A DNA stretch of 5,997 nt from Methanosuratincolales archaeon (lineage in GTDB: Archaea; Thermoproteota; Methanomethylicia; Methanomethylicales; Methanomethylicaceae). Shown in pieces: positions 1 to 5,529 of this stretch. The notes beneath the pieces are model-generated. The model was given only the letters and a program-made list of their open reading frames with translations. It made no database searches and was not told the origin of the DNA. The DNA lies in the NCBI GenBank assembly GCA_937930465.1, contig CALGKV010000044.1:1-5997 (forward strand), in the 5' to 3' direction. Numbering within the stretch: position 1 is the first letter of the stretch; each line of letters opens with the position of its first letter. Both the position numbers and the translations under genes were made by a program.

Positions 1-312
1 ATACCCGTAGTTCGCCGGAAGGACCGATTCCTGCTCCGCAATGACGGCGTGCCTCTCCGGAAGGGGGACCATCTTCGAGGCTACATAACTGCAAGTGGGG
101 GAATAAAGCATGGAGCCGTCGCACCTCAGCTCAAAGCCAGGAGGATGTCCCTCTCGTGCAAGGAGCTTAGTCCTGACCCCGCCTGCTATGCAGATTCCTG
201 CGCCGGTCGAGCCTGACCTGATTGGATCTTCTGCCCTGAAAATCGTGAAGAAACCTGTGATGTGTGCAGGAGCGTACCCCTCGCCAATAAACGTCTTTCC
301 TGAGTTCAGCAT
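1..312 (-). CDS. Pantoate kinase (GHMP superfamily), N-terminal part, cut by window edge
   Basis: Pantoate kinase phosphorylates pantoate to 4-phosphopantoate with ATP in the cytoplasm, the first step of the archaeal route to phosphopantothenate. Only the first 104 residues are in the window; the frame is open to base 1. Visible family marks are YAPAHITGFF (residues 13-22), the segment EDPIRSGSTGAGICI (28-42) and the start of the GHMP glycine/serine loop, VLPANYGY (97-104), at the edge. The start is ATG at 312-310. It overlaps the coaBC stop by 7 nt (ATGCTGA) and has a strong Shine-Dalgarno GGAGGG at 325-320, 7 nt before the ATG, inside the coaBC end. This implies cotranscription and coupled translation with coaBC, which acts later in the same pathway. 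A GHMP kinase of another specificity is the main alternative, but the GFF motif and the coaBC partner favour pantoate kinase. Confidence 0.85.
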   Translation of the reverse strand, partial: MLNSGKTFIGEGYAPAHITGFFTIFRAEDPIRSGSTGAGICIAGGVRTKLLAREGHPPGFELRCDGSMLYSPTCSYVASKMVPLPERHAVIAEQESVLPANYGY

Positions 313-1550
313 TTCCCAGCCCTCCTCAGATACAAGTCGAGCACCTGGCTGGCGACTTCCCTTTTCGACTTCAGCGGCACGTGGAAAGTCGAACCATCGG
401 GGAATGCCACATATGTTTCGTTTGTCTCGGACATGAAGCCCCTGCCTGGAAGGGAGAGATCATTGGCGACAATCATGTCACACCCGGAGTCGCAGAGCCT
501 TTTGAGAGCCCTTGACACCAGCTCATCCTTTGCGAGCCCATATTCAGCCTTGAATCCGACCACAAAAGTACCTGGGGAAATCCGCTTTGCTTCCGCAAGG
601 ATCTTTGGAACTGGGACGAGCCTTATGTCAACTGGGGCGTCGCTCGAGATTTTCCCTTCGAATGTCCTTTCGAACTCAAAGTCCAGGGGGGCCGCTGCCA
701 TCACGAAGAGGTCGCAAGCAGAGGATGAAAGCTCATTAATAACAGCCTCCCTCATCTCGCGGGTGGTCTCCACTGCTACCACCTTCGCATTCACCTTGGG
801 AGGCTCCACAGGCCCGGTTATTAGAGTGACCTCTGCGCCCCTGGCAGCAGCCTCAGCCGCAAACGCAGCCCCCATCTTTCCGGAGCTTAAGTTTGTCAGG
901 AACCGTATGCGATCCATATGGGTGCGCGTCGGTCCCGAGGTCACGACGACCCTCAATCCAGACATGTCCTTCGGGCGTAGGGCGGCGATCGTCTCCTCGA
1001 CTATGGTATTCCAATCAATGATCTTAGCCTTCCCCTCAGATACTTCTGGTAGCAGAACCCGGATGCCCATTGATTGGAGCTTCTTGATGTTATCCAAAAC
1101 TGCTGGGTGGCGGTACATGCTCGCATGCATCGCGGGCGCAACAATAACTTGTATGCCGGAGCCTAAAGCCGTAGTCGCAAGGGATGTGACTGGCGTGTCG
1201 TCTATGCCAGCCGCTATCTTTCCGATAGTATTGGCGGTGGCAGGTGCGATAAGCACAAGGGCAGCACTGCCCTCGCCGCCGCATCCAAGCGCCACATGCT
1301 CTATCCCACCGGTGAGCCTGGTGACGACAGGGTTCCCTGTCGCCCATTCCATCAGGTCGGGGGAGATCAGTTGCTGGGCAGCACGCGTCATCACTGTCCA
1401 GACGTCCCCTCCATGTCGCATGAGCTCCCTGGCGATCTCGGGCGCCTTTATGCAAGCTACGCTACCGCAGACCCCCAGCGCTATTCGCTTCCCAGCGATG
1501 AGCCCGCTCTTTGTTCCGGTTATGTCCTTGGAGGGGTGAATGTTAGACAC
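306..1550 (-). CDS. coaBC: Bifunctional phosphopantothenoylcysteine decarboxylase / phosphopantothenate-cysteine ligase
   Basis: CoaBC joins cysteine to 4'-phosphopantothenate (CTP-dependent in most prokaryotic enzymes) and decarboxylates the product to 4'-phosphopantetheine, using FMN. At 414 residues it is the usual full length. The N-terminal flavoprotein domain (about 20-190) shows LGVCGSVACIKAPEIA (25-40), the likely active-site His in GGIEHVALG (His85), and PAMHASMY (139-146) where bacterial enzymes have PxMNxxMW. The C-terminal ligase domain (about 198-410) shows TSGPTRTHMDRIRFLTN (204-220), SSGKMG (222-227), GKIS (299-302), VGFKAE (331-336) and VANDLSLPGRGF (361-372). The bacterial ACGDxGxGR clamp is not visible; PEVSEGKAK (168-176) lies there. 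The start is GTG at 1550-1548; an in-frame TAG lies two codons upstream, so no earlier start exists. HPSKDI and GTKS just after the start resemble the N-termini I recall for archaeal CoaBC. The mRNA may be leaderless (see promoter). Pantoate kinase follows with a 7-nt overlap. Confidence 0.95.
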   Translation of the reverse strand: MSNIHPSKDITGTKSGLIAGKRIALGVCGSVACIKAPEIARELMRHGGDVWTVMTRAAQQLISPDLMEWATGNPVVTRLTGGIEHVALGCGGEGSAALVLIAPATANTIGKIAAGIDDTPVTSLATTALGSGIQVIVAPAMHASMYRHPAVLDNIKKLQSMGIRVLLPEVSEGKAKIIDWNTIVEETIAALRPKDMSGLRVVVTSGPTRTHMDRIRFLTNLSSGKMGAAFAAEAAARGAEVTLITGPVEPPKVNAKVVAVETTREMREAVINELSSSACDLFVMAAAPLDFEFERTFEGKISSDAPVDIRLVPVPKILAEAKRISPGTFVVGFKAEYGLAKDELVSRALKRLCDSGCDMIVANDLSLPGRGFMSETNETYVAFPDGSTFHVPLKSKREVASQVLDLYLRRAGKC

Positions 1551-1571
1551 CGGCTACACTTCATGAGGGGG

Positions 1572-1580
1572 CTATATATG
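1572..1580 (-). promoter_or_regulatory. TATA-like box for coaBC, probably giving a leaderless mRNA
   Basis: On the minus strand the bases read CATATATAG, the best TATA-like match upstream of coaBC. Its centre (about 1576) is 26 nt from the GTG start at 1550, the distance archaeal TATA boxes normally keep from the transcription start. The transcript would therefore begin at or within a base or two of GTG. No Shine-Dalgarno sequence precedes the GTG, which fits a leaderless message. This is inferred from spacing and composition only. Confidence 0.5.
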
Positions 1581-1582
1581 TA

Positions 1583-1607
1583 ATTTATGCATGTACAGCG
1601 CATAAAT
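1583..1607. repeat. 8-bp perfect inverted repeat, candidate operator
   Basis: The arms ATTTATGC (1583-1590) and GCATAAAT (1600-1607) are exact reverse complements separated by 9 bases. The centres of the arms are about 17 bp apart, roughly one and a half helical turns. The element lies immediately upstream of the coaBC TATA-like box, between the two divergent genes. It could bind a dimeric regulator of coaBC and pantoate kinase, or serve the divergent membrane-protein gene. In AT-rich DNA such a dyad can also occur by chance. Confidence 0.4.
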
Positions 1608-1626
1608 GATAATTTTTCGATAATTT
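1608..1626. repeat. Tandem GATAATTT direct repeat, 11-bp period
   Basis: GATAATTT occurs at 1608-1615 and again at 1619-1626, so the copies are offset by 11 bp, about one turn of B-DNA. A shorter related TAATTTA sits at 1581-1587 and again at 1621-1627. The copies lie in the AT-rich core between coaBC and the divergent gene and adjoin the 1583-1607 dyad. They may be same-face protein binding sites or simply low-complexity AT sequence. Confidence 0.25.
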
Positions 1627-1656
1627 ACATACATAACATATTTCAGCGAACCAATA

Positions 1657-1668
1657 AGAATAATAAAT
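1657..1668 (+). promoter_or_regulatory. Possible TATA box for the small membrane protein
   Basis: The AT-rich stretch around AATAATAAAT lies about 38 nt before the TTG start. A transcription start 25-26 nt downstream would fall near 1690, giving a leader of about 12 nt that includes GGTG at 1691-1694. Several other AT-rich words nearby (for example 1621-1643) could serve instead, so the exact box is uncertain. Confidence 0.3.
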
Positions 1669-1701
1669 CCTAACTAGAGACTAATCTGACGGTGTTGCCG
1701 C

Positions 1702-2052
1702 TTGTACAGGGAGTTCTTCTCCAAGAGAAACTTGTCTTATCTTGCTGCCTTTTTCACCATATTCCTTACGAGTGGCGGGATCTATCTGATTGTAATGGAG
1801 CCAGGAGCAATGGTCTCGACAGGAACCGGGACGAGTTTCCTGGTCAGGTCGAGTAGCAGTCAGACCTCGACAGAGTTCTTTGTGGTATTCTTCCTCACGA
1901 TCACCGGCATGATTGGTTTTTCCCTCTTGGAGAAGTCGCTTCACAGGTCATTTGATCTTGAGGGGGCGAAGCTCAAGTTCTTTGGGGGAGTGTCCCTGAT
2001 CATTATCGCAGCGATACTGCTCGAGTACCTGCTGAGGGCGAAACTCTACTAA
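1702..2052 (+). CDS. Small three-helix membrane protein, function unknown
   Basis: I do not recognise the family. The 116-residue product has three predicted membrane segments, about residues 11-32, 58-77 and 92-111. A basic N-terminus (MYREFFSKR) and a basic second loop (KSLHRSFDLEGAK, 78-90) suggest an N-in topology. The first loop (33-57) would then face outside; it is rich in Ser and Thr, with SSSSQTSTEF (50-59). There are no Cys residues and no enzyme motifs. The start is TTG at 1702; an in-frame TGA at 1687-1689 leaves no earlier start, and GGTG at 1691-1694 is a weak Shine-Dalgarno. A TTG at codon 11 is an alternative start. The gene is divergent from coaBC and converges on carS with 11 bases between stops. 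The hydrophobic pattern makes a real gene likely, and the minus-strand frame opposite (1681-1944) looks like a shadow. Confidence 0.65.
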   Translation: MYREFFSKRNLSYLAAFFTIFLTSGGIYLIVMEPGAMVSTGTGTSFLVRSSSSQTSTEFFVVFFLTITGMIGFSLLEKSLHRSFDLEGAKLKFFGGVSLIIIAAILLEYLLRAKLY

Positions 2053-2063
2053 TAGGGTTCGAT

Positions 2064-2546
2064 TCACCACGGGTACTTTTTAAGACCTAACCTGTAAGCT
2101 ATGTAATTGGTCGCCAAGTGGATCGGCGGGGTAACTGCCGCTATGAATATGACCTGTTCTATAGTGACCTGGTAAACAGGGTAGAGGAAGAGCAAAGCCC
2201 CTGCCACAAAGTCTAGCTGGTCTAGCAGAGGTGCAGGCTGGCCCCTCTCGATGCCAACCCTGCGCTTTACAAATGCCCCAATGAGATCCCCCGAGAGGGC
2301 ACCGAGTGCGAGCAGGAACGAGTGGAGGGGGTATCCGAAAAAGGCTCCAGCCAGGGTTCCCAGAGATAGCCCCGCCAAGAACCCCTCAAAGGTCTTTCCG
2401 TCACCAAGCACCCGACGCCCGTCTCCCATCGACTTCCCAAAATCCATGGGGTGGCGACCCCTTGCCAGAACCGGAGCTGAGTTTGCTATGAATGCAGGCA
2501 TGATCACCACGAACGAGGAGAATGCAAGTTCAAGTATGTCAGTCAT
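2064..2546 (-). CDS. carS: CDP-archaeol synthase
   Basis: CarS (CTP:2,3-di-O-geranylgeranyl-sn-glycero-1-phosphate cytidyltransferase, formerly DUF46) activates unsaturated archaetidic acid with CTP, giving CDP-archaeol for polar lipid head-group attachment at the membrane. The 160-residue length is normal. Family signatures in order are MPAFIANSAPV (15-25), HPMDFGKSMGDGRRVLGDGKT (32-52), GALSGDLIGAFVKRRVGIERG (about 82-102), APLLDQLDF (104-112) and a C-terminal IHLATNYIAYRLGLKKYPW (142-160). Several hydrophobic segments lie between these polar blocks, matching the multi-helix membrane fold. The start is ATG at 2546-2544, overlapping the radB end by 8 nt (ATGACTGA). There is no strong Shine-Dalgarno, so translation is probably coupled to radB. 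It is last in an XPD-radB-carS cluster and converges with the small membrane protein. Confidence 0.95.
   Translation of the reverse strand: MTDILELAFSSFVVIMPAFIANSAPVLARGRHPMDFGKSMGDGRRVLGDGKTFEGFLAGLSLGTLAGAFFGYPLHSFLLALGALSGDLIGAFVKRRVGIERGQPAPLLDQLDFVAGALLFLYPVYQVTIEQVIFIAAVTPPIHLATNYIAYRLGLKKYPW
2077..2081 (+). terminator. Oligo-T run, possible terminator of the small membrane protein gene
   Basis: Five consecutive T residues lie 25 nt after the TAA stop at 2050-2052. Archaeal RNA polymerase can terminate at short T runs without a hairpin. The run lies opposite the last codons of convergent carS, so it is also simply the complement of lysine codons there. Weak evidence. Confidence 0.2.
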
Positions 2547-3228
2547 TTAGGCTACCCATTCCGGAGAAACCTCTTGATGAAAGCCTTATTAATGCCTCAC
2601 GCCGAGGAGGCGGTTTCAGCAGGGATGCCCTCCTGACGTCCCCGTGGATGCGCTCTAGCCTGATCACCTTGTCGGACCAGTAGGTAAGGATCGCGGAGGC
2701 AACGGGCACGCCCCCGCTACCGTCAGGGACGTCCTTAACCTCCCCAGTAATCAGTACTGCCAAGTCTCTCCTTCCAGCCAAGTCCTTCAATATCGCAAGT
2801 TGCCTGTTGAGGATCTTGTTGGCAATTATATTTTCATCGTATTCCCCGAGCTCAACCCTGTACATGCCGGTTGCAGAGTCCAGTGCAAGGAAGGAGGTGT
2901 CTGGCGGCATACTGGTCTCAAGCGTCTCCACTACCGAGTCCTGCTCCTCGAAACTCTTCACCTCGACGATCCATATCCTCTCGCTCAGCAGCCGCCAGTT
3001 CTCGCCAGAGATCTCGGAAAGGCGGCGCAGGGGCAGGCGACCCTCGGAGTAGATTATGACGCTACCCGATCCGGAAGAGGCGGATGAGACGGCAGCCTGG
3101 AAGGCAAGGGAGGTCTTGCCAGCCCCCCGCTCGCCAAAGGCGAGCATTATCTCGCCTGGCTTCAGCCCCCCATCAAGGAGCTGGTCGAGCGCATCGCAGC
3201 CGGTTGGAAGAATGCCTCTCCGAATCAG
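2539..3228 (-). CDS. radB: DNA repair and recombination protein RadB (RecA/RadA paralogue), probable CTG start
   Basis: RadB is a single-domain RecA-superfamily ATPase of archaea thought to assist RadA in homologous recombination. From the CTG start the product has 229 residues, a normal RadB length. Visible are LPTGCDALDQLLDGG (8-22), Walker A GERGAGKTS (32-40), SFEEQ (92-96), Walker B with the RadB-typical FLALDSATGMYRVEL (113-127), LNRQLAILKDLAGRRDLAVL (140-159) and YWSDKVIRLE (183-192). The first ATG (3147) would leave 202 residues and remove the conserved TGCDALD segment. Upstream of it the frame is homologous as far as a TGA at 3237-3235, with no ATG, GTG or TTG. CTG at 3228-3226 lies 6 nt after a Shine-Dalgarno GGGGTGA (3241-3235); ATT at 3225 is the next candidate. 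A substitution or sequencing error at the TGA is the other explanation. The 3' end overlaps carS by 8 nt. The Walker B region separates it from KaiC-like ATPases. Confidence 0.85.
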   Translation of the reverse strand: MIRRGILPTGCDALDQLLDGGLKPGEIMLAFGERGAGKTSLAFQAAVSSASSGSGSVIIYSEGRLPLRRLSEISGENWRLLSERIWIVEVKSFEEQDSVVETLETSMPPDTSFLALDSATGMYRVELGEYDENIIANKILNRQLAILKDLAGRRDLAVLITGEVKDVPDGSGGVPVASAILTYWSDKVIRLERIHGDVRRASLLKPPPRREALIRLSSRGFSGMGSLND

Positions 3229-3234
3229 CTCTTT

Positions 3235-3241
3235 TCACCCC
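3235..3241 (-). promoter_or_regulatory. Shine-Dalgarno deciding the radB start
   Basis: The minus strand reads GGGGTGA here, differing at one base from the archaeal consensus GAGGTGA. It ends 6 nt before CTG (3228) and 9 nt before ATT (3225), both suitable distances. It is about 87 nt from the first ATG at 3147, so it supports the non-ATG start rather than the ATG. The TGA within it is also the in-frame stop that closes the upstream reading frame. Confidence 0.55.
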
Positions 3242-3370
3242 TTCAGTTCAACCTTTGAATTCTGTCTCATTTCTCTTTTGACGCTTTCCCTTTCCGCTCC
3301 AAGACTAGTCCGAGAGGGGGTCAGTTTGGATTGCATAAGTTCATTGAACGAGATTTTTTGGTCGGGCAAT

Positions 3371-5290
3371 TCAAGATCCGGCGCGCCTGCTGGCACCCCT
3401 GTAGAAGTTGCCGATCAGGTGCGAAAGGACGCCCTCGCGGTCCTCTACGGTAACGATGCGCTCCCTGATCCAGGTTGGAAGGAGACGGCGCAGGTACGGG
3501 GATGCGAAACGGTAGTCCATGAATACGATCACTCCCCTGTCCTCCAGGTTCCTGAAGGGCCTGCCGGCTGCCTGCGAGGCCTTCCTCATCGCGGGTATGG
3601 TGTACGCATACTCCCTTCCCCTTCCTGGGAAGATGGACTCATAGTAGCTTATCTGGGCATTTACCTTGGCTGTGGGCTTCGGGTAAGGTACTCCGACTAT
3701 AACTACGGAGTTCATCTCGTCCCCAGGATAGTCTTCCCCCTCGCTGAATCTCCCTCCGGTGACCCCGAGAAGGACTGCGCCGCCAGAGCGGGCCATAGAC
3801 TTGTACTCATCAATAAGCCGGTCCTGGTCGAGTGACCTGACCTTCTGCTGCTCCACATAGAGGGGCCTTTCGACTGCTGATTCAATCCCAGCATCGATAA
3901 GACCCTCCATCACGCCGTATGATGAGCAGAAAATGCCTGTGTTCCCCGGGGTGTTCGAGACTACCTCAGATATCTTTGACACCATCAGCGAGTAGGATTC
4001 CTTGCCGCGCTGGTCGTAGAGCGTCGAGACCCCGCGGCAGACCAGGACAAGCGTCTGTTCCCTGCTGAACGGCGAGGGGAGGTTGGTCTTGACTGCTGAT
4101 CCGGGCAGACCCATCACAGAGGCATACGCATCCATGTCTTCTAGCGTCCCGGACATGCTCACTGTTGCGGCTGCTGTGTTTATCAACTCGGAGGTCGAGG
4201 TCCTCGGGTCGAGGGAGACGATCTCGATAGTCTTGGATCCCTCCCCCTCTTCGCTGTGCACTATGTGGACGAACTCTTTCCTGCCCGAGGTCTCATAGGC
4301 CCTGAGGAAGAACTCGCCGAGGCGGTGGATGTAGGATCTTGGGATCCGCCCCTTGGATAGGAGATCAACCTTGATCCTCTCCCCGAACTCGTGGACTTCC
4401 TCAAGGAAGATGGGCAAGGACTCGCTTACCCTCGCTGACTTCAGCGCCTGCTCAGCGACCGATCTCAGGTCTACCACGTGCTCGCCGAAGCCCTTTCCTT
4501 CGACTATAGATAGCACTGACTCGGCAAACCTAACGACGTCGGCCTTGCCGTAGTTGTCAGCCTCCCTCGAGCAGAGCACGATAGAGTTGACCGAGATCCT
4601 GTCGCTCTCGTACTCATTCACGGTCTCAGGCAGGTTGTGCGCCTCGTCAAGTATCACAACGTATTGGGAAATGGCTTGACCCAGGCGCTTCACAAAGGTG
4701 TCCCTGATCTCCTTATTGAAGAGGTAGGCGTAGCTCAGTGCCACAACATCCATGTGCGGGAGTATCAGCGTGGTCATCTCGTAGGGGCAGAGCTCGCTCC
4801 CCTTGGAATGGGAGATCAGGTCGAAGGCAGCTGTGGGGGACTCGAGGAACTCCTCGATCAGGTACTTAACCGTCTTTCCCTCTTCCTCGATGTTCTCGTG
4901 GTAAGGGCACTTCCTGCTCTTTATCAGATCCGAGCAGAGCTCCGAGACAGTCCTCGGATCCCTGGAAAGGCGGAGGACAGCATCGTTGACGCACATCTCT
5001 GACCTCCCCCTGATGGAGATCCCAGATACCCTCTCCTTCTTGTTTATCTCCTGGAGTTCCTCTATCACCCTGTCAAGCTCCTTGTAAGTCCTTGCGGCGT
5101 AAAGTATCCGGAGCCCCGCGGGCTTGCATGCCTGGAGGGCGCCGGCAAGCGATCCTGCGGTCTTACCAAGACCGCTTGCACCGTCCACTACCGCATGCGA
5201 GCGCTTCTCAATGGCCTCGGATACTACCCTAAGCAGTACCTCCTGGTTCGGCTTGAATGATGGATAAGGGAAGTATCGCCACTCGGACAT
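3371..5290 (-). CDS. XPD/Rad3-type iron-sulfur DNA helicase (SF2)
   Basis: This is a 5'-3' DNA helicase of the XPD/Rad3/DinG group, acting in nucleotide excision repair or related unwinding. Numbering from ATG 5290 (639 residues), motif I is GASGLGKT (37-44), motif Ia is about LYAARTYKELD (63-73), motif II is DEAH (215-218), motif III SMSGTL (378-383), motif V GGRFSEGEDYPG (512-523) and motif VI QAAGRPFR (573-580). Four Cys at about 100, 119, 128 and 168 (MCVN, LCSD, KCPYH, LCPYE) sit between motifs Ia and II, where XPD holds its 4Fe-4S cluster. A GTG at 5359 would add 23 residues. I prefer ATG 5290 because MSEWRYFPYP with FKPNQ soon after looks like the true N-terminus, and a TATA-like box at 5328-5336 lies between the two starts. 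The gene is divergent from the UbiD gene; radB follows on the same strand after about 142 nt. Confidence 0.93.
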   Translation of the reverse strand: MSEWRYFPYPSFKPNQEVLLRVVSEAIEKRSHAVVDGASGLGKTAGSLAGALQACKPAGLRILYAARTYKELDRVIEELQEINKKERVSGISIRGRSEMCVNDAVLRLSRDPRTVSELCSDLIKSRKCPYHENIEEEGKTVKYLIEEFLESPTAAFDLISHSKGSELCPYEMTTLILPHMDVVALSYAYLFNKEIRDTFVKRLGQAISQYVVILDEAHNLPETVNEYESDRISVNSIVLCSREADNYGKADVVRFAESVLSIVEGKGFGEHVVDLRSVAEQALKSARVSESLPIFLEEVHEFGERIKVDLLSKGRIPRSYIHRLGEFFLRAYETSGRKEFVHIVHSEEGEGSKTIEIVSLDPRTSTSELINTAAATVSMSGTLEDMDAYASVMGLPGSAVKTNLPSPFSREQTLVLVCRGVSTLYDQRGKESYSLMVSKISEVVSNTPGNTGIFCSSYGVMEGLIDAGIESAVERPLYVEQQKVRSLDQDRLIDEYKSMARSGGAVLLGVTGGRFSEGEDYPGDEMNSVVIVGVPYPKPTAKVNAQISYYESIFPGRGREYAYTIPAMRKASQAAGRPFRNLEDRGVIVFMDYRFASPYLRRLLPTWIRERIVTVEDREGVLSHLIGNFYRGASRRAGS

Positions 5291-5327
5291 CAACGGGGGT
5301 TGCTCCAAGCGATATGAACGATCGGGG

Positions 5328-5336
5328 CAATTTAAC
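5328..5336 (-). promoter_or_regulatory. Possible TATA box for the XPD helicase
   Basis: The minus strand reads GTTAAATTG. A transcription start about 26 nt downstream would fall near 5306, giving a leader of roughly 16 nt before ATG 5290 and excluding the alternative GTG at 5359. A weaker TCATATC at about -27 to -21 from ATG 5290 would instead give a leaderless message. Sequence inference only. Confidence 0.35.
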
Positions 5337-5463
5337 ACTGTCGGATACAAATCCTGCACTTGGCGAGGGCTTCAGAATGCTGAGAAAACTAAGCGCCTTT
5401 TCGGGTAAAAGCAACGGATTGCGAAAGGAACGGTAAATTGAATGGGAAAAGCAGGATAGACCC

Positions 5464-5475
5464 GCAGCAGGCTGC
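5464..5475. repeat. Near-palindrome GCAGC-AG-GCTGC upstream of the UbiD gene
   Basis: Two perfect 5-bp arms, GCAGC (5464-5468) and GCTGC (5471-5475), are separated by AG and followed by AAAAA. The position, shortly before the candidate UbiD promoter, would suit a small operator, but the element is short enough to arise by chance. Confidence 0.2.
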
Positions 5476-5516
5476 AAAAAGGATTTAGCCTCTCCATGCC
5501 GATTAATATTGTCCTC

Positions 5517-5522
5517 GGAGGT
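5517..5522 (+). promoter_or_regulatory. Strong Shine-Dalgarno fixing the TTG start of the UbiD gene
   Basis: GGAGGT lies 7 nt before TTG at 5530. The match and spacing select this TTG in a stretch that has no nearby ATG in frame. A leader containing it requires transcription to start before about 5515, which points to an upstream promoter word such as GGATTTAG (5481-5488) rather than ATTAATATT (5502-5510), whose predicted start would fall near the TTG itself. Confidence 0.65.
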
Positions 5523-5529
5523 CAATTTT

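Larger units (their letters stand above)
5291..5529. other. Divergent intergenic region between the XPD helicase and the UbiD gene
   Basis: I see no convincing gene in these 239 bases on either strand; the minus-strand frames crossing it (such as 5229-5660) lack recognisable protein features. It holds the probable XPD promoter on the left and the UbiD promoter and ribosome binding site on the right. Minor symmetries are CTTTT/AAAAG (5397-5401 with 5407-5411) and a 12-base near-palindrome GCAGC-AG-GCTGC (5464-5475) just upstream of the AT-rich stretch before the UbiD gene. No tRNA-like GGTTCRA arm or C/D-box RNA motif pair was found by eye. Confidence 0.5.

Noticed and set aside
110..436. Plus-strand frame at the left end
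   Set aside because: It is the antisense shadow of pantoate kinase and the coaBC end.
433..1539. Long plus-strand open frame of 368 codons opposite coaBC
   Set aside because: It mirrors coaBC almost end to end, its translation has no recognisable motif, and the minus strand encodes an unmistakable CoaBC.
3226..3336. TGA recoding (selenocysteine or altered code) joining the upstream ORF to radB
   Set aside because: TGA is used as a normal stop by coaBC, carS, radB and XPD here, and the upstream peptide does not resemble RadB; a non-ATG start is simpler.
3056..3835. 259-codon plus-strand frame spanning the radB start and the XPD 3' end
   Set aside because: It runs antisense across two well-identified genes and an intergenic gap, with no domain or plausible ribosome binding site.
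5291..5529. Possible small RNA or tRNA gene in the intergenic region
   Set aside because: No T-arm consensus, cloverleaf pairing or C/D box pair was seen; only very short symmetries occur.
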